Positions 25,454 through 34,234 of a stretch of DNA of 64,000 nucleotides are shown piece by piece. A program made the position numbers and the translations under genes. The first letter of the stretch is position 1; each line of letters begins with the position of its first letter. The stretch comes from Pirellulaceae bacterium (lineage in GTDB: Bacteria; Planctomycetota; Planctomycetia; Pirellulales; Pirellulaceae): the NCBI GenBank assembly GCA_024102795.1, contig JAGFJK010000144.1:1-64000 (forward strand), read 5' to 3'. The notes under the pieces are model-generated. The model was given only the letters and a program-made list of their open reading frames with translations. It ran no database searches and had not been told where the DNA came from.

Positions 25454-28400
25454 TCACTCTTCTTCTTTGCTGCCGGCTCCGCCGGGCGGAACTGCGGCCA
25501 CGCGGAAGCCCAGGTTGTCGTACCGGTACGCGGGCCCGCACGCGAGGCGAAGCGCCGCACGGCAGAAGCGGGCGACGTCCGCCCAGCTACCGCCCCGGAA
25601 CACCCGGTCGCCGGCCGCGTCCTGAGGTCCCACGGGATCGCGCTGGGTCGTCCCATCATAGTCCCGCATTCCGTCCTGGCACCACTCCCACACGTTACCC
25701 AGCATGTCAATCAGACCCCATGGATTGGCGCGGATTTCGCTCGCCGGCAATGTGTGTTGCAAACCGCTCTCACTGTTGTGGCACTTGCTCTTGTCGAACT
25801 TGTCGCCCCACCAGAAACGAGTCCTCGTTTCCGCGCGGGCCGCATATTCCCACTCTGCCTCCGTCGGCAGCCGATAACCATCGCCCAGCCACGTGCAGAA
25901 CAACTCCGCCATGTACCAGCTCACCCAGATCGCTGGCTGGTCATCTTCCTGGCTGTATTCGTCACGCCGGTACCGATGCGACGGATCGAACAACTCGAAC
26001 TGGCGATTCGTCACCGCGAATCGCTGCAAACGAAAGGGACTGACCTGAACCTCATGGCGTGGCCGCTCGTCTTCCCACGCTTCCGTGTCCGACTCCGGCG
26101 ATCCCATTTGAAAAGGCTTGCCGTTGTCCCTTGGGTTCGGCGGGCAGCGGACAAAGGACGCCTCCGCCACCAGGTCCCGCGCCGCGGTGTGCTCGGCACA
26201 GCGGGTGTCCGCCAGCAGCCCCGCAAACTCGTCCAGAAAGCGCTCGCGGATGGCCACCGCCCAAGCCTCGTCCCTGCCGCTCACCAGTTGCCAGGCAGCG
26301 TGCAGGCAGCGGCTATCCCGATAGGACCGGTCGAACAAGCTCGCAATGATCTCAATCCAGCGGTCGTCAACCGCCGGCGGCTCCTTGCCTTTCCAGGCCT
26401 GCCGATAGTCACGACCGTCCCACTTCCAATCCCGGTGCACGAGCCAGCGGCACAAGCGATCCAGGTGGTCCGGCAGCTGGACCCCGTCGCGGTCGATCGC
26501 GTCGTAGACCACGAACGGATTGCCGTGCTGGATCAGGGCCTGGGCGAAGTGGCCGTCCACATCGGACCGCTCGGCATCCAGTTCCGACAGCGCGAAGCGG
26601 AAGACCCACTCCCAACGCGCGTCACGAGCGTACCGCCGAGCGACATCGATCCACAGCGATTGGTCCGACTGGGCGAGGTGCTTCGCAGCGTAGTACTCGC
26701 TGAACGATCGGTGCCGCCAGGCCAACCCCGCCTTGCCGTAACGGTCCAGCACCGAGTGCCGGGTAATGATGTCCACTTGCTGCAGCGCCCGCAACATGTC
26801 CACGTCGTAGGTTCGTCGCAGCTCGGCGAACGGCCGCCCTTCGAGCACGGCGGTGAAGTTGCCTTCCTCCCGCGCCACGGTCGCCCAGCCGATGCGCATC
26901 AGGTGATCGTCCACGTCGTCCGCGTCGTAGAACTTGCCGCCGAAATCCGTCGGCTCCGCGCTTCGCAGTCCCTGCCGCACCAGATACGCCACCGCCTCGC
27001 GGTAGACGGCGTGCCGGTTGTGAAGATTGCCGAGCGTCACCTCGGACCGCGGATCGCGCTCGGCCCGCGCCAACTGCCGCAACATCTTCAGCAGCAGCGG
27101 AATCTCCAGCAGCGCCGACCAATGCTGCTTGCGTTCCCGCGCGTCGGCCGGATCGTCCTTGCGGGGCAACAGCACGTCGGCAACGTCCCCCAGAAAATCG
27201 CGGCGCTGGGCTTCCAGATGAAAGCCCTCCGCTCGCAGCGAACTCCAACTGGCACCCGCGAACACGGCGGAGGTCAGAACTTCGGGCCGCAAGGTCATCA
27301 GCACCGGACAGATGGAAACCCCCGCGCACTGCAGGAACAGGCACAGACCGTCCTGGTCCAGGCGCCGAGTGGTCTGGTCCAAGGCGTCCAACAGCAGCAC
27401 GACCTGGCCTTGCCGCACGAGGTGTTCCAGCCAGGCAAGCTGCTCGGCGCGAGCGGTACCGCTGGGCAAATGGTCGTGCAACAACCGCTCGGCGATCGTC
27501 TCCAGCAGGGGCCTTTCGCTTTGCTTCCAATCGTACCCCGACAGCCGATCCATCCGCAGCGGCAGGCGCCCGCGATCCGCCGTTGCGATTCGCTGCTCGC
27601 AATAGTACAGCAGCGCCGTCTTGCCCATGCCGCTGTCGCCGATGATCCGCACGCGGTTGGCTTCCGGAGGCAGGTTGCCGAGTACCAACGACTGAATCTC
27701 GTCCTCCGACAGCCATTCCTTCTCCTCGCGACCGGGGAACATCCCGAGACGTTCACGCTCCATCTTCTGCCGCGACAGGGACGGGACCACGAACGGAGCG
27801 CACTGTTCGTCCAGCCACGCCTGGGCAGCCGCGGCGATGCTCCGCCGGGCGTGGGCGGTCAGTTCGGCCAGTCGGTCGGGAGAAAGCGGCGGCGAACGTA
27901 CTTCCGCCGCTTCGAAAGGGCTGTGGGTGGGGCCGTGTCGAGATGCAGATTCTTGACCGCCAAGAACTTCTTTGACGAGCTGTTCCAGCAAGACTCGATT
28001 GTCCGCTGACAAATGCGTGCCCGACAGTTCGTTTTTCATCCTGCCGCAGATCGCGCCGACCGTGTACGCTCGGTTACCGGCCGCGTAATGCACTCCCACG
28101 GCCCGCAGATCGCTGGCCAGGCATGGTGACCCTGACGAGCCGCCTGCGGTGTTGATCTTATAGCGCAATTGGCTGTGGTTGACCGTTTCCACTTCGCCGA
28201 ACAACAACTTCAATGGCCCGCCGCCGGGGTGTTGCAGAACCAGCAGGGGCCAGTTGACCTTGACCGCCTGGTTGGAGAGACGGATGGGTTGGCGCCCTGC
28301 TGAGTTGCCCTGGGAAGGGCGGACTCGCATCAGGGCGAAATCGGGAACCGGCGAGTCGAGGACCTGCCAGTTATCGGCCAGCCGGTACTCTTCCCCAGCG

Positions 28401-28990
28401 GCAATCGAACCGTCCGGCAGCCGCTCGTAGTCGAAACGAAAGACGACCCGCTCACGGGCCCCCGGGTCGCTCCAAAACGCGTCCGCCACATGATGGCAAG
28501 TCATCACGACGTTTGGTTCGACCAGAAATCCCGTGCCGAATCCTTGGATGCTCTGTATCTCCGGCTGAGGCTCAACGCGGCAGATCGCGCGACGGATCAC
28601 GCCCAGACGCTCAATCCACAGGCCGGCCTCCTGAAATTCCACCCCGCCCAGGACGATGCTCTCCAACTCCTGAAGCTCGACCCCCAAAACGGCCGCGTGG
28701 TCGGCCAGAGGCTTCATCTCCCCTGCGAGGTCCCGCAGGCGCGGTCCCAGCGACGGGTTATATCTGCCGGCGAGCGTTGTGAGCAGACGAGTCAGTTGGT
28801 TCTGCTGGGCGGCGTACTTCACAACCGCTTCGACGCAGGCGTCCAGGCCCTGAATGTTATACGTGATTCGATTCCAACTCTTGCCGATCTCCGCCTCGTC
28901 CACCGCGAGCTTCACGTCGCCGGGAGTCTCGTCAAATCCGCTGACGATGGCGCGCCGGATATCGGCCAGGACTTCGCCTTGGACTCTCAT
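25454..28990 (-). CDS. DGR target 2: adaptor-trypsin-NTPase-FGE-sulfatase protein
   Basis: 1178 residues. Residues 1-95 resemble an effector-associated death-like adaptor domain (EAD). Residues about 130-320 are a trypsin-like protease with His in TCHHVAD (166/167), Asp 217 in VPDFALMRV and Ser 286 in GSSGSP. A STAND/NACHT-like NTPase follows, with Walker A IIGDSGMGKTALLYY (about 449-463) and VVLLLDALDQ. An FGE-sulfatase fold ends the protein: FQMGSPESD, YRLPTEAEWEYAARAE, NPWGLIDMLGNVWEWCQDG, then the variable repeat. The order sensor-NTPase-protease suggests an NLR-like switch in which ligand binding by the diversified end activates proteolysis. That is inference; the domains and the repeat are seen directly. 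Confidence 0.9.
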   Translation of the reverse strand: MRVQGEVLADIRRAIVSGFDETPGDVKLAVDEAEIGKSWNRITYNIQGLDACVEAVVKYAAQQNQLTRLLTTLAGRYNPSLGPRLRDLAGEMKPLADHAAVLGVELQELESIVLGGVEFQEAGLWIERLGVIRRAICRVEPQPEIQSIQGFGTGFLVEPNVVMTCHHVADAFWSDPGARERVVFRFDYERLPDGSIAAGEEYRLADNWQVLDSPVPDFALMRVRPSQGNSAGRQPIRLSNQAVKVNWPLLVLQHPGGGPLKLLFGEVETVNHSQLRYKINTAGGSSGSPCLASDLRAVGVHYAAGNRAYTVGAICGRMKNELSGTHLSADNRVLLEQLVKEVLGGQESASRHGPTHSPFEAAEVRSPPLSPDRLAELTAHARRSIAAAAQAWLDEQCAPFVVPSLSRQKMERERLGMFPGREEKEWLSEDEIQSLVLGNLPPEANRVRIIGDSGMGKTALLYYCEQRIATADRGRLPLRMDRLSGYDWKQSERPLLETIAERLLHDHLPSGTARAEQLAWLEHLVRQGQVVLLLDALDQTTRRLDQDGLCLFLQCAGVSICPVLMTLRPEVLTSAVFAGASWSSLRAEGFHLEAQRRDFLGDVADVLLPRKDDPADARERKQHWSALLEIPLLLKMLRQLARAERDPRSEVTLGNLHNRHAVYREAVAYLVRQGLRSAEPTDFGGKFYDADDVDDHLMRIGWATVAREEGNFTAVLEGRPFAELRRTYDVDMLRALQQVDIITRHSVLDRYGKAGLAWRHRSFSEYYAAKHLAQSDQSLWIDVARRYARDARWEWVFRFALSELDAERSDVDGHFAQALIQHGNPFVVYDAIDRDGVQLPDHLDRLCRWLVHRDWKWDGRDYRQAWKGKEPPAVDDRWIEIIASLFDRSYRDSRCLHAAWQLVSGRDEAWAVAIRERFLDEFAGLLADTRCAEHTAARDLVAEASFVRCPPNPRDNGKPFQMGSPESDTEAWEDERPRHEVQVSPFRLQRFAVTNRQFELFDPSHRYRRDEYSQEDDQPAIWVSWYMAELFCTWLGDGYRLPTEAEWEYAARAETRTRFWWGDKFDKSKCHNSESGLQHTLPASEIRANPWGLIDMLGNVWEWCQDGMRDYDGTTQRDPVGPQDAAGDRVFRGGSWADVARFCRAALRLACGPAYRYDNLGFRVAAVPPGGAGSKEEE
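25492..25614 (-). repeat. DGR variable repeat 2 (VR2)
   Basis: 123 bp at the 3' end of target 2, gap-free against the template. Hand comparison gives 15 differences, all at template adenines (to G, T and C). It differs from variable repeat 1 at many of the same codons, so the two targets were diversified independently from one template. Confidence 0.93.
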
Positions 28991-29261
28991 TTCGTGGGCC
29001 CTTGCCGGAAATCAGACTTTTCCGCTCCGAGTGGAATCCCCGGATCGATTCTCGCGCGGAGCGTCCCTTACCTCGCCGATTATGGCACACCGAAGTGGGG
29101 GTCACCATCGGGTTCGCGACATCGGAGGCAGCCAGTGGTCGCGTTCGACGGTTGGTCGTTTTGCGGCTGGGCTTGCCCGACGGAACTAGAAACCGTAACC
29201 TAAACCTTACAAAGGACTTGTATGCGACAAGGTGAATGATCCTCCCGATAGTTTGAACACC
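28991..29261. other. Divergent intergenic region
   Basis: About 270 bp between the divergent starts of target 2 (minus) and the TIGR04255-like gene (plus). The stretch around 29190-29225 (aaccgtaacctaaaccttac, then aaaggacttgtatgcgac) is the least GC-rich part and could hold promoters for both directions. No clear -35/-10 pair or operator was identified. Confidence 0.45.
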
Positions 29262-30086
29262 ATGGCAAGAACGAGCACCGACTTCACGAATCCGCCGGTC
29301 ATCGAGCTGGTACTAGGGGTTCAGTTCGAGCCAGTGGGTTTGACAAACGCGCACTTCGGTTGGTTCTGGCGGTCGCACCTCGGTGCGGGTTGGGAATCGC
29401 CGAGGGAAGTTGACCGCGCGCCGGAGCAGATCGAGAATTTCGGGGAGGACTTCGGCCTGCGGATCCCCCGGCTTGGAATCCGCCTGCAAACTTCGCCGGT
29501 CGTCAACCGACTTCAACTGACGCATCGGTCAGGCGACAGGATGATTCAGATGCAGGACACAAGGTTCTTCTACAACTGGATCCGAAAGAATGAAGAGTAT
29601 CCGCGATATGACTCGGTGAAGAACGGTTTCCAGATGGCATTCGAGGGCTTCCAAAACTGGATCCAGGAAGAAGGGCTTGGCGAGCTGCGGGCAAACCAAT
29701 GGGAAGTCATCTACGTCAATCATTTCGCCAGAGGCACCGTGTGGGAAGATTCATCCGATTGGCACAGAGTCCTTCCAGGCCTGCTTTCTCCGGTGGTCAA
29801 TTATGGCGGAACACGATTCGAGAATATGAATGGCGAGTGGCGCAGTGAAATACCTGAGCAGAAAGGGCGGCTGCATCTGCTACTTCGGCATCAACCAGGT
29901 CGAAGAAGCAAAGAACCTCGAAGTGATGCGATTGTTCTTCAATTAACTGCTCGAGGTCCAGTTGACGACAGCGTCAGGCTCTTGGACGGCTTCAATATTG
30001 GCCATGAGGCAATTGTTAGAAGCTTTCTCGACATCACGTCCAACGAAGCACAAGAATACTGGGGGTATCCAGGTGGCACAACTTGA
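29262..30086 (+). CDS. TIGR04255 family protein
   Basis: 274 residues from ATG 29262; GTG 29232 in frame adds ten residues and cannot be excluded. The start NPPVIELVLGVQFEPVGLTN is the signature of TIGR04255, a family of unknown function. Family-like blocks include NRLQLTHRSGDRMIQMQDTR and NQWEVIYVNHF. It is the first of three close plus-strand genes whose starts overlap or nearly abut. TIGR04255 genes occur in variable regions, and a toxin or immunity-like role has been suspected only by context. No catalytic motif is visible. Confidence 0.75.
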   Translation: MARTSTDFTNPPVIELVLGVQFEPVGLTNAHFGWFWRSHLGAGWESPREVDRAPEQIENFGEDFGLRIPRLGIRLQTSPVVNRLQLTHRSGDRMIQMQDTRFFYNWIRKNEEYPRYDSVKNGFQMAFEGFQNWIQEEGLGELRANQWEVIYVNHFARGTVWEDSSDWHRVLPGLLSPVVNYGGTRFENMNGEWRSEIPEQKGRLHLLLRHQPGRRSKEPRSDAIVLQLTARGPVDDSVRLLDGFNIGHEAIVRSFLDITSNEAQEYWGYPGGTT

Positions 30087-30480
30087 AGAAACTCGCGTTA
30101 CGATGTCTGGCATCGAAGGTGGCTTTGAGGCAGTGGATGTCGCTGACACGCTGCAGTCGGAACGCTCGCGACAGCGACTTACGTGGGCAGATGTGACGGA
30201 TCGACTTCTCGACATTCGGAATCTCGGCGACGATTGGGATGGGGCCGACGCGGAGGCTCCCGCCGAGCAGGTCGTGGATGGTTCATTTGGCTTGATGCGC
30301 CAATTGCGAAACGAAGGTTTCCCGCCGCCAACAAGCGTTCGCGCAACGCCTGACGGCGGAGTGAGCGTTGAGTGGCGTTCAGATCGGCAGTGCCTGGAAT
30401 TGGAACTTTATGATGACCGCGGAGGCTGGATCCTATCTAAGCCAGGCGCTCAGACAGAAGTGCACCAATTCACGTACTGA
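30073..30480 (+). CDS. Hypothetical protein of the TIGR04255 group
   Basis: 135 residues from GTG 30073, overlapping the previous gene by 14 bp; ATG 30103 is an alternative. An acidic central part (LLDIRNLGDDWDGADAEAP) is followed by a likely beta-rich end (TPDGGVSVEWRSDRQCLELE, LYDDRGGWILSKPGAQTEV). The LGDDWDGxGAxxP type of motif recurs in small proteins beside TIGR04255 genes. Family and function are not recognised beyond this. The overlap suggests coupled translation. Confidence 0.65.
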   Translation: MAQLEETRVTMSGIEGGFEAVDVADTLQSERSRQRLTWADVTDRLLDIRNLGDDWDGADAEAPAEQVVDGSFGLMRQLRNEGFPPPTSVRATPDGGVSVEWRSDRQCLELELYDDRGGWILSKPGAQTEVHQFTY

Positions 30481-30504
30481 CCCTTGTAATGCTGGCGGTT
30501 TGAC

Positions 30505-30921
30505 ATGCCGGGGGAGACACTAGGTCCCGATGAATATGTTTTTCGCAGGGCCCACAAAAGCCATTTGAACTTTGCAGAAGGCATGATCTCATTCAACCGA
30601 GGGCTTGTCACGCCTAATCCTAACGACACAGACGGCCTTTCTGTCTTCAGCGAATCGTCTGGTGTTTCTGCTGATGCCGTGAGAAATGCAGCCCGGAAGC
30701 CAGGGGAGTCATATGTCGTCCGAATACCGGTCAGGCTTCTGAACAGATTTGGCCTGACGGTAATTGAGAAGGCTGACCCTTCCGGTCCTGACGGGCATTG
30801 CGTCATACCCGAGCTAAACTATCAGGATTACAAGGATACCAGGCAGTACGAGCATTGGCGCACCGTTCAGACGGAGTTGTTACAGTTCCTGGACGGAGGC
30901 GATCTTGTAGCCCAACCCTAA
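30505..30921 (+). CDS. Hypothetical protein, third gene of the TIGR04255 group
   Basis: 138 residues, 24 bp after the previous gene. It begins MPGETLGPDEYVFRRAHKSH and continues FNRGLVTPNPNDTDGLSVF. A later part reads KPGESYVVRIPVRLLNRFGL. No membrane span, signal peptide or known catalytic motif is seen. The layout YVFRRxH...F.P...D.DGLS..R resembles small proteins paired with toxins, but this is a weak impression. It closes a three-gene unit. Confidence 0.6.
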   Translation: MPGETLGPDEYVFRRAHKSHLNFAEGMISFNRGLVTPNPNDTDGLSVFSESSGVSADAVRNAARKPGESYVVRIPVRLLNRFGLTVIEKADPSGPDGHCVIPELNYQDYKDTRQYEHWRTVQTELLQFLDGGDLVAQP

Positions 30922-30949
30922 ACACGAAGTGTCCTCTGGCGACATTTTG

Positions 30950-31519
30950 TCAGTTGACAAAAAGCGACTTCACATCTACGCGCCACTGGTCGACGACGTC
31001 ATCCGCCTGTAACTGCTCGTTCTCGCCAAGGACCACGATGTTGTCGGCCGAACGATACGCATGCACTCGGCGAGACGCGGGGTCCACCAGCAACACGAGC
31101 CTTGTGCCGGCGGAGAGCCAGTCGAATGTCTTGTCCTCGACAGCCGAAAACGTATCGGTGGGCGAAATGACTTCCACTGCCAGGTCAGGGGCCAGAGGCA
31201 CAAAGCGCGTGTCGTCGTCAATCCGATCGGCACGAGCCCTGGACACGAACGCTACGTCGGGTGCACGCACGGTGTCTGGATCACGCTGCAGGATAAAACC
31301 GGTCTCGGCGGCGTAGACCACGCCCAGCCGCAGGGCATCCACGTGATTGGCCAGTAGCTGGGCCAGCTTCATCGCCACTCGCCCATGCCGACCACCCGCT
31401 GGCGACACCACACGGAGTTCTCCTCGCACCAGTTCGTAGCAGGCGTTATCTCGCGGCAAGGCCGCCAGTTGGGCCACCGTTGTGACCGCGTCCGTTGTGT
31501 GGGCCGACTCCGACTTCAT
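30950..31519 (-). CDS. Uma2 family (DUF820) putative restriction endonuclease-like protein
   Basis: 189 residues from ATG 31519. The PD-(D/E)XK-like fold of Uma2 proteins is visible: YELVRGELRVVSPAGGRHGR, VRAPDVAFVSRAR, LAVEVISPTDTFSAVEDKTF (the E-V-I-S-P motif with D and E), LVLLVDPASRRVHAY. Such genes are common and often numerous in planctomycetes and cyanobacteria; the function is unproven. It converges on the TIGR04255 group with a 28-bp gap. Confidence 0.85.
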   Translation of the reverse strand: MKSESAHTTDAVTTVAQLAALPRDNACYELVRGELRVVSPAGGRHGRVAMKLAQLLANHVDALRLGVVYAAETGFILQRDPDTVRAPDVAFVSRARADRIDDDTRFVPLAPDLAVEVISPTDTFSAVEDKTFDWLSAGTRLVLLVDPASRRVHAYRSADNIVVLGENEQLQADDVVDQWRVDVKSLFVN

Positions 31520-31655
31520 TGAATCGCTCGCCTGCGCAGAGCGCAATTTGCCAACCTGTGACCACGCCGAAAGTTCAAAAACGGGTCGGAGTTGCGGCCC
31601 GGAAAAGCAAATGCCGCAAGCGGTTGGGACTTGCGGCACGGGTCGTGAGCGAGAG

Positions 31656-31729
31656 TATCCCCGAGAGGATTCGAACCTCTAACCTTCGGCTCCGGAGGCC
31701 GACGCTCTATCCAATTGAGCTACGGGGAC
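31656..31729 (-). tRNA. tRNA-Arg(CCG)
   Basis: A well-formed cloverleaf: acceptor GTCCCCG/CGGGGAT, D arm AGCTC-AATTGGATA-GAGC, anticodon stem TCGGC/GCCGA with loop CTCCGGA (anticodon CCG), variable AGGTT and T arm AGAGG-TTCGAAT-CCTCT. No CCA is encoded. It looks like the normal housekeeping gene for this codon, in contrast to the divergent array copy at 8869-8940. It marks the border between the accessory left part and the core-like right part. Confidence 0.93.
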
Positions 31730-32122
31730 TCGATAAAAACTGGCTTTTCACGCCGTAAACCATATACCCACAACGGTTTGCGGCCAAGGGCCACGGACGG
31801 CCAAGCCGACCGTGAACGTTATTCTACACGTTTTCTGGCGCTTTTCCACTGTCGCTTGCCAAAGCCACCCGTCAGGGGAACAATACGGGTGACAATACGC
31901 GAAATCAGCGGGAAATCCGCGGCTCGACGCGCGGGTGGAGGCCTGGGACATAAGCCGCTATCACATCTCACCCGAAGCCTAAGCGCGGGATCTTCGTCGT
32001 CTCGGCGGGCCCCTCGCTTACCCGTCGGGTTACATTCTATCGAAGACTATCGAATCCGTAACTCTAAAACTTACGCATCGGGTGAAGTTGGAAGCGGGGC
32101 GGTCTAAGCAGGAATCTGGTCC
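31730..32122. other. Intergenic region, no gene recognised
   Basis: About 390 bp upstream of the tRNA and of the next plus-strand gene. It should carry the tRNA promoter (minus) and the promoter of the membrane-protein gene (plus). A symmetrical aactctaaaacttacgc stretch lies near 32060. Nothing else is supported. Confidence 0.4.
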
Positions 32123-33052
32123 ATGAGCAGCCCGGCAGCTTTGACATCAGCCGCGACGCGGTCAACCACTGGCGGTTCGCGGTCCCGCGGGCTCTGGCTG
32201 CGCCTGGTGGTGCTTGGACTGCTGGCCGCGGTGTGCGGAGTTCCCACACTGCTGTTTCTGATCGTCGTGTTCGGGCACCTCAAGGGCGAGGAGTTCGCCG
32301 CCGAGTCGTTCAGCCGCCGCGAGTTCGAATACTACGAGATCCCGCTCGTCCGCATCCAGGTCACTCCCATCTATCGCAGTCCGACCACGGGCAGCCTCGA
32401 ATCCCTGCTCGCTCGCCGCGGTTACCTGCAGACCGCTGACGCCGCCGCGACCAACGCGGTTACCAGGAACCAGACCGCTGACGGCGGTAGCGGCAACCAG
32501 AGCAACGACAACAGCGACGAGACAAGAGACAGCGACGAGACAAAAGACAGCGACAAGACTAAGGACAACGACAAGACCAAGGACAACCTGAACGACGCCA
32601 GCGACGACCAGCGCTGGGACCTGGTGCTCGCTCGACACGGGCAGACGGTCAGCGCACGCGGCGACGCTCAGATTCTTTGCCAGTATCTGGACGCCAGGTT
32701 GTCCAGCGGCGTCTCGCAGTGGCAGCAGTGGACCGAAGACCATCAGGAACTGGCCGACGTGGTCTGGCCGCTGGTGGCCCGGTTAGCCCGGCAGCGGATG
32801 TATGTGCTGGTGCCCGAAGTCTTCGACCGGGCCGAACGCGGCGGCGATCCGGAGCAGGTGGGACGTGAAATCCGCCAGTCGCTGGCCGACGCGTTCCACC
32901 AACTGGCGGTCGCTCAGCAGCAGCAGGGCCGGCACCAGGTCGCGCTGGAGCTGATCGCCGACGGGCTCACCTACGTTCCCGACGACACGCAACTGCTGGC
33001 CGCTCGGCGCCAGTCCGAAGCCGCTCGCGGCGCGGCCGCCGTGACGCCATGA
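32123..33052 (+). CDS. Membrane protein with charged repeat linker
   Basis: 309 residues. A cytoplasmic start is followed by one membrane span (LWLRLVVLGLLAAVCGVPTL, about 26-52). A low-complexity linker near 125-155 is built from repeats of D-[ES]-[TN]-K-D (DSDETKDSDKTKDNDKTKDN). The C-terminal part (about 230-300) is helical with AFHQLAVAQQQQGRHQVALE and ALELIADGLTYVPDD, suggestive of TPR-like repeats. It overlaps the cysteine desulfurase gene by 4 bp (ATGA), so the two are coupled. Function is not recognised. Confidence 0.8.
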   Translation: MSSPAALTSAATRSTTGGSRSRGLWLRLVVLGLLAAVCGVPTLLFLIVVFGHLKGEEFAAESFSRREFEYYEIPLVRIQVTPIYRSPTTGSLESLLARRGYLQTADAAATNAVTRNQTADGGSGNQSNDNSDETRDSDETKDSDKTKDNDKTKDNLNDASDDQRWDLVLARHGQTVSARGDAQILCQYLDARLSSGVSQWQQWTEDHQELADVVWPLVARLARQRMYVLVPEVFDRAERGGDPEQVGREIRQSLADAFHQLAVAQQQQGRHQVALELIADGLTYVPDDTQLLAARRQSEAARGAAAVTP

Positions 33053-34194
33053 ACTGCATCTACCTGGATCACAACGCCACCACGCCCCTGGATCCGCGCG
33101 TGGCCGAGGCGATGCTGGCCGTGTGGCGCGACTATCCCGCGAATCCGGCCAGCCAGCATGGACCGGGGCGGCGAGCGGCCCGGCTGCTGGAGGATCAGCG
33201 GGAGCGGGTTGCCGAGCTGCTGGGCGCGGGGCCAGCGACGCGGGTCGTTTTCACCAGCGGTGCCACCGAAGCGAACAACCTGGCGCTGCGCGGGCTGGCC
33301 GGGTCGAGTCCCGGCCGCGTGATCGTGTCGGCGATTGAGCATCCCAGCGGGCTGGAACCGGCGGTCCACTTGCAGCGGGCCGGCTGGCAGGTGGCCTACG
33401 CGCCGGTCCGCTCGACGGGCGTCGTCGATGTGGAGCGGTTGAGCAAACTGCTGGAAAACGGTTCGCAACTGGTCAGCCTGATCTGGGTCAATCACGAGAC
33501 GGGCGTGATTCAGCCGCTGGATGAAGTGGCCCGATTGTGCCGCGAGCGGCGGATACCGCTGCACACCGACGCGGTGCAGGCGGTGGGGAAGCTGCCGGTG
33601 GATTTCGACCGGCTGGGAGTGGCCGCGCTGTCGCTGAGCGCTCACAAGCTGCACGGACCGGTGGGTGTCGGCGCGTTGCTGGTGCGTGCCGGCGTGCCGA
33701 TTCAGCCGATTCTTCAAGGCGGCTTTCAGCAGTTCGGGCTGCGGCCGGGAACCGAGTCGTTGGCGCTGGCGGTGGGACTGCGGACCGCGCTGGAACTGGC
33801 CGTGCGGGAGCTGGACGAACGAGCTCGGCACCTGACGCTGCTGCGCGATCGGTTCGAATCGACGTTGCTGGCGGCCGACCCGACGATCCGCATCCACGGG
33901 CGCGAGGTACCACGAGCGCCGCACACGTCGAACATCTCGTTGCCGGGGCTGGATCGGCAGGCGGTTTGGATGGCCCTGGACCTGGCCGGCATCGCCTGCT
34001 CGACGGGTTCGGCCTGTGCGAGCGGGTCGAGTGAGTTGTCGCCCGTGTTGCGGGCGATGGGAGTTGCCGAGCCGGAATTGCGGAGCGCGTTGCGGTTCAG
34101 CTTCGGGCGGCTGACGACGATTGCGGAAGTGGATCAGGCTTGCGAACGTATCCTGTTGGTAGCCAGGGAGTTGCGCGAACGAATTCGAGGCTGA
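33049..34194 (+). CDS. Cysteine desulfurase (NifS/IscS-like)
   Basis: 381 residues. The start YLDHNATTPLDPRV is typical. PLP-binding features are FTSGATEANNLAL, the HETG motif VNHETGVIQ, and the Schiff-base lysine in SLSAHKLHGPVGVG (about 205). The catalytic Cys is in CSTGSACASGSSE (about 322). The enzyme removes sulfur from cysteine for Fe-S clusters or tRNA thiolation. No iscU or suf gene is adjacent, and the nearest tRNA-thiolation partner is not seen, so the specific pathway is open. Confidence 0.93.
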   Translation: MNCIYLDHNATTPLDPRVAEAMLAVWRDYPANPASQHGPGRRAARLLEDQRERVAELLGAGPATRVVFTSGATEANNLALRGLAGSSPGRVIVSAIEHPSGLEPAVHLQRAGWQVAYAPVRSTGVVDVERLSKLLENGSQLVSLIWVNHETGVIQPLDEVARLCRERRIPLHTDAVQAVGKLPVDFDRLGVAALSLSAHKLHGPVGVGALLVRAGVPIQPILQGGFQQFGLRPGTESLALAVGLRTALELAVRELDERARHLTLLRDRFESTLLAADPTIRIHGREVPRAPHTSNISLPGLDRQAVWMALDLAGIACSTGSACASGSSELSPVLRAMGVAEPELRSALRFSFGRLTTIAEVDQACERILLVARELRERIRG

Positions 34195-34234
34195 AAAACG
34201 CCGTTGCCGTCTCCCCCGGTGCCGGAAAAACCGC

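Noticed and set aside
25394-28009. 871-codon open frame on the plus strand opposite DGR target 2
   Set aside because: It mirrors the codon bias of the real gene, has no recognisable domain, and target 2 has clear protease, NTPase and FGE motifs.
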